Program-made: the position numbers and the translations under genes
Part shown: positions 15,246 to 25,224 of the stretch, piece by piece
Numbering within the stretch: position 1 is the first letter of the stretch
Layout: every line of letters begins with the position of its first letter
Source of the DNA: Oscillospiraceae bacterium
Lineage (GTDB): Bacteria; Bacillota; Clostridia; Oscillospirales; Ruminococcaceae
Direction: 5' to 3'
DNA length: 46,596 nt
NCBI GenBank assembly: GCA_017465665.1
Contig: JAFTVU010000031.1
Coordinates: 1 to 46,596 of the forward strand
The notes under the pieces: model-generated
Told to the model about the DNA's origin: nothing
Database searches by the model: none
Seen by the model: only the letters and a program-made list of their open reading frames with translations

Positions 15246-17076
15246 TGCTGTTTCTGTTCCTTTCGGAGCTGTTGTGTCTGTTGCTCTGAGGTTTATCTGT
15301 TGGTGTTATCAGGCATTCCTTGCCGTAACCGATAAGATCTCTGCGCTTTGCCATGATGAGCGCTTTTTCCACAAGGCGCTTGTTTTCGGGCTTGAAATAC
15401 TGAAGCAGCGCGCGCTGCATAGCCTTGTCCTCAGAAGAACGCGGAACAAATACAGGCTCCATGGTATAAGGATCCAAACCTGTATAGAACATTGCCGTGG
15501 AAATAGTACCGGGTGTTGGGTAGAAATCCTGTACCTGTTCGGGGCGGATGTTGTGTTTTTTGAGGAACAGAGCAAGCTCCACAGCTTCGTTAAGCGTACA
15601 TCCCGGATGCGAGGACATCAGGTACGGCACAAGATACTGCTCCTTGCCGCATTTTCTTGTGGAGGCATAGAACTTCTTCTCGAAATCCTCGTAGACCTCG
15701 ATATGGGGCTTGCCCATGTAATCAAGCACCTTGTTGCTTGCGTGCTCGGGAGCTACCTTAAGCTGACCGCTTACATGGTGCTCTACAAGCTCATCAAGAA
15801 ACTCGGTATTCTTATCAGCAAGGATATAATCATATCGTATGCCTGAGCGGATGAATATCTTCTTGACCTTTTTAATGGAACGCAAACGGCGAAGCAGCTT
15901 CAGATAATCGCTGTGGTCTGCCTTGAGATTCTTGCAGGGTGTAGGGGCAAGGCACTTTCTTCCCTTACACATTCCGTGCTCATCCTGCTTGTCGCAGGAG
16001 GGCTGACGGAAGTTTGCGGTAGGGCCTCCGACATCGTGGATATATCCTTTGAAATTGGGCTTTTCAGAAAGCATCACAGCCTCGTTATATACAGAATCCT
16101 CGCTGCGTGTAGCTATTCTTCTGCCCTGATGAAGTGCGATTGAGCAGAAGTTACAGAAACCGAAGCAGCCGCGGTTATGTGTAATTGAGAACTCGACCTC
16201 CTGTATAGCAGGAACACCACCCTCTTTTTCATACATTGGATGATATGCACGCATATAAGGCAGCTCATAGGTATAATCAAATTCGGATTGAGTAACGCTG
16301 CGCTGAGGTGGATTCTGTACCAGCATCATGCTGCCGTGGCGCTGAACGATAGTTCTGCCATACACTTCATCCTGCTCATCATACTGTTTGCGGCAAGCTT
16401 TTGCATAGGCTTTCTTGTTGGTGGATACTATCTCATAGGAATCGCACTGTACTGCGCCGAGCGGAGTGTTCTCAGGCTTTGTAAGATAGCAGGTTCCGCG
16501 GAGATCATGCATTTCAGAGAGCTTCATTCCTGCTTTGAAATTATTGAGCATCTGAGAAAGAGTTACCTCACCCATGCCGTACATGAGCAGATCTGCGCCC
16601 GTGTCAACGAGGACGGAGGGCATTACGCTGTCGCTCCAGTAGTCATAATGAGCAAAACGGCGCAGCGATGCTTCAAGACCGCCGATGGATATCTCCACAT
16701 CGGGATAAAGCTGCTTAAGCTTGCGACAATATACGGTAAGCGCGCGATCAGGGCGCTTTCCTCCCCTGCCGCCTGCTGAATATGCATCATCGTTACGCTT
16801 TTTGAGCGCAACAGTGTAGTTAGATACCATGCTGTCGATGTTACCACCTGATACCATAAAGCAATATTTCGGCTTGCCTAGTTTTTTATAATCGGCATCT
16901 GTGATTGGCTGCGCAATAACGCCTACTGTAAAGCCTGCGGCTTCGATAAGTCTTGAGATTATCGCAATACCGAATGTGGGATGATCGATATACGCATCAC
17001 CTGTGAACACGATAAAATCAAGCTGTTCTATCCCACGGTCTATCATATCCTGTTTACATACAGGTAAAAAGGGCAT
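15187..17076 (-). CDS. ygiQ: YgiQ family radical SAM protein (UPF0313)
   Basis: This is a large radical SAM enzyme (629 aa) of the YgiQ family; its reaction is not settled. The N-terminus (MPFLPVCKQDMIDRG...DFIVFTGDAYIDHPTFG) is the family's B12-like domain. The iron-sulfur motif is FSITHNRGCFGFCNFCSIALHQGR (CxxxCxxC, cysteines near residues 313-320) and is followed by IATRSEDSVYNEA. The conserved DVGGPTANFRQPSC and CTLNEAVELALFLK...PTPGTISTAMFYTG segments also fit. The tail is Lys/Arg-rich (QKTQKGAQKKKTGKRGR), and its coding DNA also encodes the basic start of the next gene. The start has AAAGGA 9 bases upstream. Confidence 0.94.
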   Translation of the reverse strand: MPFLPVCKQDMIDRGIEQLDFIVFTGDAYIDHPTFGIAIISRLIEAAGFTVGVIAQPITDADYKKLGKPKYCFMVSGGNIDSMVSNYTVALKKRNDDAYSAGGRGGKRPDRALTVYCRKLKQLYPDVEISIGGLEASLRRFAHYDYWSDSVMPSVLVDTGADLLMYGMGEVTLSQMLNNFKAGMKLSEMHDLRGTCYLTKPENTPLGAVQCDSYEIVSTNKKAYAKACRKQYDEQDEVYGRTIVQRHGSMMLVQNPPQRSVTQSEFDYTYELPYMRAYHPMYEKEGGVPAIQEVEFSITHNRGCFGFCNFCSIALHQGRRIATRSEDSVYNEAVMLSEKPNFKGYIHDVGGPTANFRQPSCDKQDEHGMCKGRKCLAPTPCKNLKADHSDYLKLLRRLRSIKKVKKIFIRSGIRYDYILADKNTEFLDELVEHHVSGQLKVAPEHASNKVLDYMGKPHIEVYEDFEKKFYASTRKCGKEQYLVPYLMSSHPGCTLNEAVELALFLKKHNIRPEQVQDFYPTPGTISTAMFYTGLDPYTMEPVFVPRSSEDKAMQRALLQYFKPENKRLVEKALIMAKRRDLIGYGKECLITPTDKPQSNRHNSSERNRNSNVQKTQKGAQKKKTGKRGR

Positions 17077-17109
17077 ATTATACAGTCCTTTCTTTTGATA
17101 AAATTATTC

Positions 17110-17134
17110 CGAGCTGCCCGTGTTGAGCAGCTCG
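17110..17134 (-). terminator. Terminator of ftsK
   Basis: CGAGCTGC (17110-17117) pairs with GCAGCTCG (17127-17134), 7 bp after the ftsK stop. On the minus strand it is followed by GAATAATTTTAT. Confidence 0.7.
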
Positions 17135-17140
17135 TTTATA

Positions 17141-19969
17141 TTACTTCTGCTGGAGCTTTCTCTCGTACCACTCCTGCTTTGTCATGAGTACCTGACGGGG
17201 CTTGCTGCCCTCAAAAGGACCTACAACGCCCATCTTTTCCATAGTGTCGATCAGTCGTGCTGCTCTGCCATAGCCGAGCTTTAAGGCACGCTGCAATGAA
17301 GACGTACTTGCAATTCCTGCTTCAACAACAAGGTCGATAGCTTCTTCCAGCTTCTCATCACTGTCATCGATATCGCCATCACTGCTACCCGACGAGCTAC
17401 CCTTGCCGTCAGCTGCACCGACCATCTCAGTCTGGCGCTCGATCTCTTCGATAATGCTTTCATCGTATTCAGCGGCAAAGGTCTGCTTGATGAACTCGAC
17501 TGTGCGCTCTACTTCCTTATCGGAAACGTAACAGCCCTGTACACGGACAGGCTTCGGCATACCGACAGGCATATACAGCATATCACCGTTACCAAGCAGC
17601 TTTTCTGCTCCGCCGCCATCGAGGATAACACGGCTGTCCATCTGGGAAGCCACCATCAGCGCGATACGGCTGGGAATATTAGCCTTGATAAGACCTGTAA
17701 CTACGTTTACAGTGGGTCTCTGTGTGGCGATAACAAGGTGCATACCTGCGGCACGCGCCATCTGAGCAAGTCTTACGATGCTGTCTTCTACATCCTTGGG
17801 AGAAGCCATCATAAGGTCAGCAAGCTCATCGATAAAGATAACGATATGAGACATCTTCTTCAGACCGCTGTCGGGATCGGCGGCAAGCTCGTTGTAGCCG
17901 CTGAAATCACGCACATTGTTTTCCGAGAACATCTTATATCTGTTGAGCATCTCATTTACTGCCCATGCGAGAGCGCCTGCTGCCTTTTTGGGATCGGTCA
18001 CTACGGGGATGAGCAGGTGCGGAATGCCGTTGTACATCATGAATTCAACCTTTTTAGGATCGACCATTATAAGGCGGACTTCATCGGGAGTGGACTTCAT
18101 AAGTATACTCATGATAATGGAATTTACACATACAGATTTACCTGAACCTGTTGTACCAGCAATAAGCAGATGAGGCATTTTAGCTACGTTACAGGTAACG
18201 GTCTCACCGCTTATATCCTTACCGAGCACAGTTTCAAGCTTCTTATCAAAGCTCTTTTTGAAATCGGGTGTATCTACCAGTTCGCGGAAGTATACAGTAT
18301 CTTTCTGCTTGTTGGGAACTTCTATGCCAACGGCTGCCTTGTTAGGAATAGGCGCTTCTATACGAACACCTGCAGCCGCCAGATTAAGAGCGATATCATC
18401 CACAAGATTTGTGATCTTGGATATCTTAACACCTGGAGCAGGCTGGAGCTCATAGCGTGTAACGGACGGGCCACGGCTGACGCCTACTATCTTTGTCTGA
18501 ACGCCAAAGCTCTTGAGCGTTTCAACAAGTGTATCGGAATTGCGTTTTATCTCGCTTTCGATATCCTGCTGTGTTATCTTCTTTTCAACAGGGTTGAGCA
18601 ATGTTACAGGCGGAAGTGTATACACATCGCTAAGCTTCACCTGCGGATCGTTATCCTTGCTTCTGATAACAGTAGTCGGTTTAGGCTCAGGAGCAGCAAC
18701 CGTCTTTGTCTGCGGCGCAGTTGCAGGCTCGGGCTTCTTATCGATCTGAGGTATCCTGCCTGTCATAGGTGCAACAGGAGCTGCCTGAGGTACTACATCA
18801 TCAATATCAAAGGGTAATTCTGCTTCATCTGAAGTGGAGATATCCGCCTTGGGAGCGTCAACGATCTTCTTGACAGGCTCGGGTGCAGGCTGCTCCTCCT
18901 TGAAGCGGTTGATGGCATCCATAATTGGTACAAGCTCGCCGTCTGTATCCTCAAGCGGATCGCGCTCTTCTGCTTCAGCAGCATCAAGAATAGTCTTGTT
19001 GCGCTGCATCACGAAATCCTGCACGACCTTGAGGTACTCAGTGCTGTCCTCGCTCTGCTCCTGCAGGATGTTTCGTGGCTCAGGCTTCTTCTCTTCAACA
19101 GAGGTAACATTCTGTCCTGCTGCATCGGGAGTAATATCCGCCGCCTTTGCAGCCTTGACATCATCATCTACGCTGTGCGCTATACGCGCAAGACGTTCTG
19201 CATTCTCCTGCTTTGCAACATCGGCTTCTATCTCGGCAAGGATGCGCTCCTGCTCCAGGCGCTCAAACTCCTCTTCAGCCAGCGCTTTTTCCTCTGCGCG
19301 GCGGCGGTGATGCTCAACAGCCTTATCCTTGGTCTTTTTTATCGGATCGGAAAGGTGATGTAAAAGATCTACTACTGTAAGCTTGGAGATAATAAGGAAA
19401 TATACCAGTGCAAGAAGTACGATAATGATACCTGCTCCTACTTTTCCGAGCAGCAACAACGGCGAGCCGATAAAGAGCGCTGCTACGCCGCCGCCGCGGA
19501 AATCAACACCGTTTGTGTAGAGATCCCTGAAGAAATCAAAGAAGCCGTCGGAGGCAGGCGGGCCTACAACAAAGATCTGAACGGCCGCACTTATCATCAG
19601 CACAAGGATCACAAGGCTGATTATAGTGTTCCTGATAATACGCTTAGGCTTGTCAGAGGATATAAGTACAGCTATGTAGATCATTGACGGGCCTACGATA
19701 TAGGCAGAATATCCGAACAGACCATGCATTATCTCGAACAGGATATGCCAGCCCTCTGTGCCGGGAATTATCGCGCACAGTGTAAGAAAGATTCCTACAG
19801 CAAACAGTACCACTGAAGTGATATGGCGGTTTAACTTTTCTTTTCTAAGTGCTTCCTCACGCAGACGCTGCTTTTCCTGCTCCAGCTTTTTAGAGCCTCG
19901 GGTGGATGGTGCTGCACCTTTGTTTGTTTTTGTTGTTGACCTTGTAGAGGTGGTTTTCTTTTCAGCCAT
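17141..19969 (-). CDS. ftsK: DNA translocase FtsK/SpoIIIE
   Basis: This protein pumps chromosomal DNA through the division or sporulation septum using ATP. The 942-aa product has a basic Ser/Thr-rich start, four membrane spans (about residues 50-200), a long acidic coiled/Pro-rich linker (about 210-470), the motor domain with Walker [14 protein letters not shown] (about 597-609) and Walker [14 protein letters not shown], then a winged-helix gamma domain at the end ([41 protein letters not shown]), which reads polar DNA signals. In spore-formers this protein moves the forespore chromosome. It lies with tepA-ylzJ-like genes as in other Firmicutes, but uppP is inserted between. GGGAAG precedes the ATG. 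Confidence 0.95.
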   Translation of the reverse strand: MAEKKTTSTRSTTKTNKGAAPSTRGSKKLEQEKQRLREEALRKEKLNRHITSVVLFAVGIFLTLCAIIPGTEGWHILFEIMHGLFGYSAYIVGPSMIYIAVLISSDKPKRIIRNTIISLVILVLMISAAVQIFVVGPPASDGFFDFFRDLYTNGVDFRGGGVAALFIGSPLLLLGKVGAGIIIVLLALVYFLIISKLTVVDLLHHLSDPIKKTKDKAVEHHRRRAEEKALAEEEFERLEQERILAEIEADVAKQENAERLARIAHSVDDDVKAAKAADITPDAAGQNVTSVEEKKPEPRNILQEQSEDSTEYLKVVQDFVMQRNKTILDAAEAEERDPLEDTDGELVPIMDAINRFKEEQPAPEPVKKIVDAPKADISTSDEAELPFDIDDVVPQAAPVAPMTGRIPQIDKKPEPATAPQTKTVAAPEPKPTTVIRSKDNDPQVKLSDVYTLPPVTLLNPVEKKITQQDIESEIKRNSDTLVETLKSFGVQTKIVGVSRGPSVTRYELQPAPGVKISKITNLVDDIALNLAAAGVRIEAPIPNKAAVGIEVPNKQKDTVYFRELVDTPDFKKSFDKKLETVLGKDISGETVTCNVAKMPHLLIAGTTGSGKSVCVNSIIMSILMKSTPDEVRLIMVDPKKVEFMMYNGIPHLLIPVVTDPKKAAGALAWAVNEMLNRYKMFSENNVRDFSGYNELAADPDSGLKKMSHIVIFIDELADLMMASPKDVEDSIVRLAQMARAAGMHLVIATQRPTVNVVTGLIKANIPSRIALMVASQMDSRVILDGGGAEKLLGNGDMLYMPVGMPKPVRVQGCYVSDKEVERTVEFIKQTFAAEYDESIIEEIERQTEMVGAADGKGSSSGSSDGDIDDSDEKLEEAIDLVVEAGIASTSSLQRALKLGYGRAARLIDTMEKMGVVGPFEGSKPRQVLMTKQEWYERKLQQK

Positions 19970-19999
19970 TTGAACTTCCCTTTTCCTTATATTGACTAT

Positions 20000-20869
20000 T
20001 TACTTTATTAACGAAATAAGAGTGTTGCCTGTGATGTGTTCCCACAGACCGCCTGCTATACAGGCAAGACCGAGGATGAGCGTATACACGCCGAATATCT
20101 TGAATCTGTCCTTTTTAAGTAACCAGCTTACCATTTTGATTGCAAGGAAGCCAACTACTGCAGAGATCACAAATCCAATTCCGAGAGCTAACCAGTCAAG
20201 CTGCATATCGGAGGCTAAAGCATCACCGAGCTCAAGTACGCTGCCGCCAAGAATAGCGGGAATGCCTAGTATGAACGCGAATGTGACTGCTGTCTGCTTA
20301 TCCAGTCCACAGAAAAGTCCTGCTGCGGTAGTTGTACCTGAACGGGAGACTCCAGGGAAAAGTGCAACGCACTGGAAAAGTCCAACAGTAAGTCCGTCAC
20401 GCAGCTTCATATCCTCACCTTGCTTTATACCGTTGCTGCATTTATCCGATAAGAACAGCAGCATTGCAGTGAACAGGAAAGCTACGCCCTCAAATACGAT
20501 ATCTCCATCGCCCTGACGGCCTGTGAAAAATCCCTCAAACAGATATACAGGAACGAGAATGAGCGTTGCAAATATCACCATGAACATCATCCTGCGAGTT
20601 CCGTTCATATTTTTCCAGGAGAATTTTCCTGTGAAGATATCTCCTATAGTAAGGAAAAACTCCTTTATCATGCCCCATATCGTGCCCCAGAATGCAACAA
20701 ACACCGCAACGAGCGTTCCGAGGTGAAGCACGATGGATAATATCACAGCCGCTTCACCATCAATACCTGTGATATGCTGCAGTACTGAAAGATGACCTGA
20801 GCTGGATACAGGGAGAAACTCTGTAAGTCCCTGTACGATCGCCTGAATTATTACCGTTATGTAGTCCAT
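20000..20869 (-). CDS. uppP: Undecaprenyl-diphosphatase UppP (BacA)
   Basis: UppP removes one phosphate from undecaprenyl pyrophosphate outside the membrane, recycling the lipid carrier for peptidoglycan and other envelope polymers; overexpression gives bacitracin resistance. The 289-aa protein shows the two signature regions: VQGLTEFLPVSSSGHLSVLQ (about residues 13-32) and FPGVSRSGTTTAAGLFCGLD (about 162-181), plus about eight hydrophobic spans. It starts after AAGGGG and ends 30 bp before ftsK, so the two are probably co-transcribed. A small hairpin separates it from the ylzJ-like gene upstream. Confidence 0.95.
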   Translation of the reverse strand: MDYITVIIQAIVQGLTEFLPVSSSGHLSVLQHITGIDGEAAVILSIVLHLGTLVAVFVAFWGTIWGMIKEFFLTIGDIFTGKFSWKNMNGTRRMMFMVIFATLILVPVYLFEGFFTGRQGDGDIVFEGVAFLFTAMLLFLSDKCSNGIKQGEDMKLRDGLTVGLFQCVALFPGVSRSGTTTAAGLFCGLDKQTAVTFAFILGIPAILGGSVLELGDALASDMQLDWLALGIGFVISAVVGFLAIKMVSWLLKKDRFKIFGVYTLILGLACIAGGLWEHITGNTLISLIK

Positions 20870-20891
20870 ATTATTCCCCTTTTATATGTAA

Positions 20892-20905
20892 CCCGCCGAA
20901 GCGGG
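20892..20905 (-). terminator. Short hairpin after the ylzJ-like gene
   Basis: CCCGC TTCG GCGGG on the minus strand, a stable tetraloop hairpin 14 bp after the ylzJ-like stop and 22 bp before uppP. The T tail is poor (TTACATATAAAA), so it may act as an attenuator or processing site. Confidence 0.45.
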
Positions 20906-20918
20906 AAGTTTTACGATG

Positions 20919-21071
20919 TTAAAGCAACAGAAAATCGTGTGGCTTGGTTGAAAAGTGTATTGCTGAGTGCTGCTTAATGCTGTATGTGTCCGTTTTGCAA
21001 TAACCGCAGCCTGTAAGCGTTTCGCAGCTTGCAAACACATCTTCCAGCGGAACTATGGTGTGGATCATCAT
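20919..21071 (-). CDS. YlzJ-like small protein (50 aa)
   Basis: A 50-residue protein beginning [13 protein letters not shown], the hallmark of YlzJ-like proteins (usually I-L-Y-T-I-V-P-x-E-x-I-F). In Firmicutes this small gene lies between the ClpP-like tepA and the ftsK/spoIIIE gene. Here it overlaps the tepA-like stop codon by 4 bases (ATGA) and is followed by uppP and ftsK, so context and sequence agree. Three cysteines (residues 16, 22, 25) are unusual for such a short protein. Its function is unknown, although sporulation links are suspected from context. Confidence 0.78.
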   Translation of the reverse strand: MMIHTIVPLEDVFASCETLTGCGYCKTDTYSIKQHSAIHFSTKPHDFLLL

Positions 21072-21901
21072 TTGTCACCGTTCCTGTCCCTGCTGTAGAG
21101 CGACACTGCAGAAGCTGTGATCTTACGAGGCTTTGAAGGTGTAGCGCTTTTTGCGGTGCTGCCCTTTGGTCTGCCGACGGAACGCTTTGCCGCTTTGTCC
21201 GTTTTCTTAGCAGATACAGGCTTGTTATCACCGCTTTCAATGAGCTCATACAGACATTCAACGGCGTCTGAAAGTCCGCCCAGTCTGTCAATAAGCCCCT
21301 CCTTTACGGCAGTTTCACCGTTAACGACGGAGCCGACATCCATAACAAGCTCATCCTTTTCCATCATAAGCTCCATGAAGCGTTTTGGAGAGATATTGCT
21401 GTTATCCGTAACGAACTTGGTTATACGTTCCTGCATCTTTTCAAAATAAGACATCGTCTGCGGAACGCCGAGTACCATACCATTCATACGGACGGGGTGG
21501 ATAGTCATTGTAGCAGATGGCACTATATAGCTAACTTTTGCGCTGACAGCAAGCGGTACGCCGATCGAGTGACCTCCGCCTACTACGATAGAAACAGTCG
21601 GCTTTGACATACCTGCAATAAGCTCGGATATCGCCAGACCTGCCTCCACATCACCGCCTACTGTATTCAGCACTATCAGAAGCCCTTCAATAGTGCTGTC
21701 CTCCTCGATCGCGACCAAAGCAGGGATGATATGCTCGTATTTAGTAGTCTTATTCTGTGGGGGGAGGATGTAATGGCCCTCTATCTGTCCGATTATAGTC
21801 AGGCAATGGATGTTATGCCGCGCATTGACAGGTGCGCTTATGCCGTTGTCTTCCCTGTCCGACTGCAGTTCTTCAAGGTTTTCGTTGTTTTCTTCACTCA
21901 T
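21068..21901 (-). CDS. tepA: ClpP-like spore protease TepA (YmfB)
   Basis: This is a 277-aa ClpP-fold serine peptidase of the TepA/YmfB branch. In Bacillus the homologue is tied to spore outgrowth and small acid-soluble protein breakdown. The oxyanion/catalytic strand shows [15 protein letters not shown], the Ser lies in [14 protein letters not shown] (about residues 112-125) and the His in [13 protein letters not shown] (about 134-146). The N-terminus is acidic and Asn-rich, and the C-terminus is a basic tail ([20 protein letters not shown]) that resembles an AT-hook (GRPKG), which is an unusual addition. I set the start at 21901 because AAAGGCGG sits 8 bases upstream. It heads a ylzJ-uppP-ftsK transcription unit with its own promoter. 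Confidence 0.87.
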   Translation of the reverse strand: MSEENNENLEELQSDREDNGISAPVNARHNIHCLTIIGQIEGHYILPPQNKTTKYEHIIPALVAIEEDSTIEGLLIVLNTVGGDVEAGLAISELIAGMSKPTVSIVVGGGHSIGVPLAVSAKVSYIVPSATMTIHPVRMNGMVLGVPQTMSYFEKMQERITKFVTDNSNISPKRFMELMMEKDELVMDVGSVVNGETAVKEGLIDRLGGLSDAVECLYELIESGDNKPVSAKKTDKAAKRSVGRPKGSTAKSATPSKPRKITASAVSLYSRDRNGDK

Positions 21902-21975
21902 GTAGGTACCGCCTTTCATAATAATATTTGTACATATTATTTCAACTGAAAGGACAGTTATGCATACACATATTT

Positions 21976-22004
21976 ATTATAGCACATTATGCTGATTATT
22001 TCAA
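21976..22004 (-). promoter_or_regulatory. Sigma-A promoter of the tepA unit
   Basis: On the minus strand TTGAAA (21999-22004), 17-bp spacer, TATAAT (21976-21981), about 75 bp before the tepA start. Confidence 0.7.
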
Positions 22005-22052
22005 ATGTTTTTTGACGATTTTTCTGCATGTACAGAATTTTTTTCTGATGCT

Positions 22053-22082
22053 ATCATAACGGCATATATACAAGCATATATT
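22053..22082 (+). promoter_or_regulatory. Candidate sigma-E promoter of sipL-spoIVA
   Basis: ATCATA (22053-22058) and CATATATT (22075-22082) with 16 bp between ATA and CATA match the pattern of sigma-E promoters (ATA, 16-18 bp, CATAnnnT). The two genes downstream belong to the sigma-E regulon in Bacillus or Clostridia. A second CATACGAG at 22096 offers a weaker alternative. Confidence 0.45.
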
Positions 22083-22128
22083 GCAGTGAAAGAGCCATAC
22101 GAGCCTTTGAATATGAGGAGGAAAGACC

Positions 22129-23673
22129 ATGGAAGAATTAAGAAGAAGCGTTGGCGCAGTCTGTGTCAGCGAGACTGTTTATGACGGACAGGCAGAACAG
22201 GGCGTTGAGCTGGATTATGTTCTGCCCGACTACTACCCTGAAATATTCAGGATCCTCTGCTGCCGCCTTACGCCGCGTATAATGGCCTACAGCCTTGTAG
22301 GTGACAGCAAGCTGATGATAGATGGCAATGTGGATATAAGGGTCATGTATCTTGCCGAGGACAGCAATGCGGTACACTGCATCGAACAGCGCTATACCTA
22401 CAGCAAAACAGTGGATATCGGAAAGACGGCGGCAGGCAGTGATATCCGTGTAAAGCTCAGCTCAAGAGCAGATTACTGCAATTGCCGTGCAGTGAGCGGC
22501 AGACGTATCGATGTGCGCGGCGCGATCAGTACGAAGATACATATTACTTCTGTACGCTCCGTGGCGCTTCCTGTAATGCCCGATGATATTCAGATAAAAT
22601 CAGCCGAGCTACTCTGCTGCGGAAATATCGTAAGCGCGGATAAGCAGTTTACCGTTCGCGAGGAGATAGAAACGGGTGCTTCGGGAATATGCTGCATTAT
22701 GCGTACAAATGCAATTCCAAAGGTAAATGAAGTCCGTATCATCGCTGATAAGGCGGTAATAAAGGGACAGGTAACAGTAAGTGCGGCTTATGGTATCTAT
22801 AAAGAAGGAGAACAGGGCTGCATTGAGATAGAAAGGATGACGGCGGATATTCCTGTAAGCCAGATCATTGAGCTGACGGGTATAGACGAAGAGCACTCAT
22901 ACACGGCGGATATCGATGTACTTAACTGCGAGCTTGGATGCAGCAACGAAAACGGTATAATCACTTGTAATATGCTTGCAGTATGCAGGATAAGCTGCTG
23001 CAAGGAGGCTGTGGTAAGCGTGCCTGTTGACTTATTCTCTACTGAATTTGAGACCGAACATACGATGAAGCAGCTTCGCGCTGTAAAGAGCTGCAATGAT
23101 CTGAGCCGACAGTTTACGCAGAAAGCTGTCCTCACGAGCGATGGCAACCATATCGAAGCTGTGTTGGATTGTTCTGCTGAGGTGTATAACGTAAGCTGTA
23201 CACCCGCAGACGATGATAGCATTAAGATCAGCGGTGTGATAGGATATCAGGCGATGTGCAGAAACAGCGATGGTGTTCCCTGCTGGCTGGAAAAGCAGGA
23301 GAGCTTTGAACAGATCGTTTCCGTTGAGCGTACAACAAAGGACAGCGCTATGGATATCAGCGTGGTCTGCATCGACACCGATCATTCGATCAGACCCGAC
23401 GGTACTGTGGAGCTTACAGCAATGACAGAGGTAAGCGGTGTGATCACTGATACAGAGGTCGTAGCTGTTACGGATAACGTAACTATCCATGAGGACAGAC
23501 CGAGGAAGCTCGATAGCGGCTATGCTCTGCGGATATGCTATGCAGACGGTAATGAAAGCAGCTGGGATATTGCAAAACGCTATGGTACATCCGTTGAAGC
23601 TATCCTCAGTGAAAATGATATAGCTGACAGGGACGAAGCATTAACAGGCATGGTACTTATTCCAACGGTATGA
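22129..23673 (+). CDS. sipL: SpoIVA-interacting protein SipL (DUF3794, LysM)
   Basis: This 514-aa protein has repeated DUF3794 (SPOCS) domains in the first 460 residues and one LysM domain at the end (about 467-514: YALRICYADGNESSWDIAKRYGTSVEAILSENDI...GMVLIPTV). This is the layout of SipL of Clostridioides difficile, which binds SpoIVA through its LysM region and anchors the coat on the forespore; it stands in for Bacillus SpoVM/SpoVID functions. spoIVA begins 15 bp downstream, a strong supporting context. The ribosome binding site GAGGAGGAAAG is excellent. A candidate sigma-E promoter lies about 45 bp before it. Confidence 0.92.
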   Translation: MEELRRSVGAVCVSETVYDGQAEQGVELDYVLPDYYPEIFRILCCRLTPRIMAYSLVGDSKLMIDGNVDIRVMYLAEDSNAVHCIEQRYTYSKTVDIGKTAAGSDIRVKLSSRADYCNCRAVSGRRIDVRGAISTKIHITSVRSVALPVMPDDIQIKSAELLCCGNIVSADKQFTVREEIETGASGICCIMRTNAIPKVNEVRIIADKAVIKGQVTVSAAYGIYKEGEQGCIEIERMTADIPVSQIIELTGIDEEHSYTADIDVLNCELGCSNENGIITCNMLAVCRISCCKEAVVSVPVDLFSTEFETEHTMKQLRAVKSCNDLSRQFTQKAVLTSDGNHIEAVLDCSAEVYNVSCTPADDDSIKISGVIGYQAMCRNSDGVPCWLEKQESFEQIVSVERTTKDSAMDISVVCIDTDHSIRPDGTVELTAMTEVSGVITDTEVVAVTDNVTIHEDRPRKLDSGYALRICYADGNESSWDIAKRYGTSVEAILSENDIADRDEALTGMVLIPTV

Positions 23674-23688
23674 AAAGGAGAATAATAT

Positions 23689-25164
23689 ATGAGTAATTCG
23701 ATCTATTCCGATATTGCGCGCCGCACAGGAGGAAATATCTACCTTGGTATCGTAGGCCCTGTGCGCTCGGGCAAATCAACTTTTATCAGCAAATTCATGA
23801 ACACGCTCGTTATTCCGAATATCAAGGATGATCATCGCAGAGAGCGTGCAAATGATGAGCTCCCGCAATCCTCGGCAGGAAAGACTATCATGACAACAGA
23901 GCCGAAATTCGTTCCTGAGGAGGCTGTGAAGATAGCGGTTGAGGAGGGCGTTGATATGAACGTGCGCCTTATCGACTGTGTAGGCTATATCATTCCCAGT
24001 GCCATCGGTTATATTGAGAATGAAGCTCCCAGAATGGTGGCGACACCGTGGTTTGACGAGCCTGTGCCTTTCAATATGGCTGCAGAGGTAGGTACCAGAA
24101 AAGTAATTACTGAGCATTCTACGATCGGAATCGTAGTTACAACAGACGGAAGCATCACGGATATTCCGCGTGAGGAATATGAGGAAGCAGAGCAGCGCAT
24201 CATCTCTGAGCTTAATGAGATAAACAAGCCATTTGTTGTTGTGCTCAACTGCAAAGCGCCGAAGTCTGCGGAGAGCATTGCATTGGCTGAGGAGCTCTCA
24301 CAGCGGTACGGTACTTCTGTTGTGCCTGTTAATTGTCTTGATCTGGACGAGGAAAAGATCAAGTCCATCCTGGGTGAGATCCTGCTGAAATTCCCCGTAA
24401 GCGAGGTAAATATAGCAATGCCCAAATGGATAAATTCGCTGGATAAGGAGCATTGGCTGAAAAAGGCTGTTTTTGATAAGATCAAGGAAGCCGCTGCCGA
24501 TGTTCATGGTATCAGCGATATCAGGGCCGCTGCTGAAAGGATGGCAGAATGCGAATTTATTGACGCCACTTCCCTTTCCTCTGTTGATCTGGGAACAGGC
24601 TCAGGTGTTATCAATGTTGCACTGAGAAACGATCTGTTCTTCCGCATCCTCGGTGAGGCGACAGGTCTTGAGATGGCTGATGAGGGCGATCTCATGGCTT
24701 GCATGATCGAACTCGCATCTATAAAAAAGCGTTATGACAGGGTCAAGACAGCGCTGGATGAAGTGGAAGCGACAGGTTATGGTATCGTGCTGCCGACTAT
24801 GGAGGAGCTCAGCCTTGAAGAGCCCGAGATAATCAAGCAGGGCGGTAAATACGGAGTAAGGCTGAAAGCGAGTGCTCCATCCATTCACATGATGTCAGCC
24901 AATATCACAACTGAGATAAATCCTATAGTTGGCAGTGAAAAACAGAGCGAGGAGCTTGTATCCTATCTGCTTACCGATTTTGAAGAAAACCCGACAAAGA
25001 TATGGGAAAGCAATATTTTCGGAAAATCACTGCATGATCTTGTTAATGAGGGACTTCATAACAAGCTGTACCGTATGCCTACAGATGCACGTATGAAGCT
25101 GCAGGAAACTATCCAGCGCATCATCAATGATGGCTGCGGTGGTCTGATCTGCATCATTCTGTAA
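23689..25164 (+). CDS. spoIVA: Stage IV sporulation ATPase SpoIVA
   Basis: SpoIVA is an ATP-hydrolysing protein that polymerises on the outer forespore membrane to form the coat's basement layer. The 491-aa product matches the usual 492 aa. Walker A is GPVRSGKST at residues 23-31 in the typical IYxDIAxRTGGNIYLGIVGPVRSGKSTF-type start. The conserved DCVGYIIPSAIGYIENEAPRMVATPWFDEPVPF segment and the C-terminal RIINDGCGGLICIIL ending, needed for assembly in Bacillus, are present. It is transcribed with sipL and followed by a strong terminator. Confidence 0.97.
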   Translation: MSNSIYSDIARRTGGNIYLGIVGPVRSGKSTFISKFMNTLVIPNIKDDHRRERANDELPQSSAGKTIMTTEPKFVPEEAVKIAVEEGVDMNVRLIDCVGYIIPSAIGYIENEAPRMVATPWFDEPVPFNMAAEVGTRKVITEHSTIGIVVTTDGSITDIPREEYEEAEQRIISELNEINKPFVVVLNCKAPKSAESIALAEELSQRYGTSVVPVNCLDLDEEKIKSILGEILLKFPVSEVNIAMPKWINSLDKEHWLKKAVFDKIKEAAADVHGISDIRAAAERMAECEFIDATSLSSVDLGTGSGVINVALRNDLFFRILGEATGLEMADEGDLMACMIELASIKKRYDRVKTALDEVEATGYGIVLPTMEELSLEEPEIIKQGGKYGVRLKASAPSIHMMSANITTEINPIVGSEKQSEELVSYLLTDFEENPTKIWESNIFGKSLHDLVNEGLHNKLYRMPTDARMKLQETIQRIINDGCGGLICIIL

Positions 25165-25169
25165 TGAAT

Positions 25170-25212
25170 AGCCGCAGCATGGTAAAAATTGCTGCGGCTG
25201 TTTCATTTTTTT
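25170..25212 (+). terminator. Terminator of sipL-spoIVA
   Basis: AGCCGCAGCA (25170-25179) pairs perfectly with TGCTGCGGCT (25190-25199), followed by GTTTCATTTTTTT. Confidence 0.88.
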
Positions 25213-25224
25213 ACTGAGTTAGTA

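Noticed and set aside
15043-15846. 267-aa plus-strand ORF opposite ygiQ
   Set aside because: Antisense shadow with no domain character; ygiQ motifs on the minus strand are unambiguous.
20974-21291. 105-aa minus-strand ORF overlapping the tepA-like and ylzJ-like genes
   Set aside because: Out-of-frame shadow; the ylzJ-like frame has the family motif and ATGA coupling.
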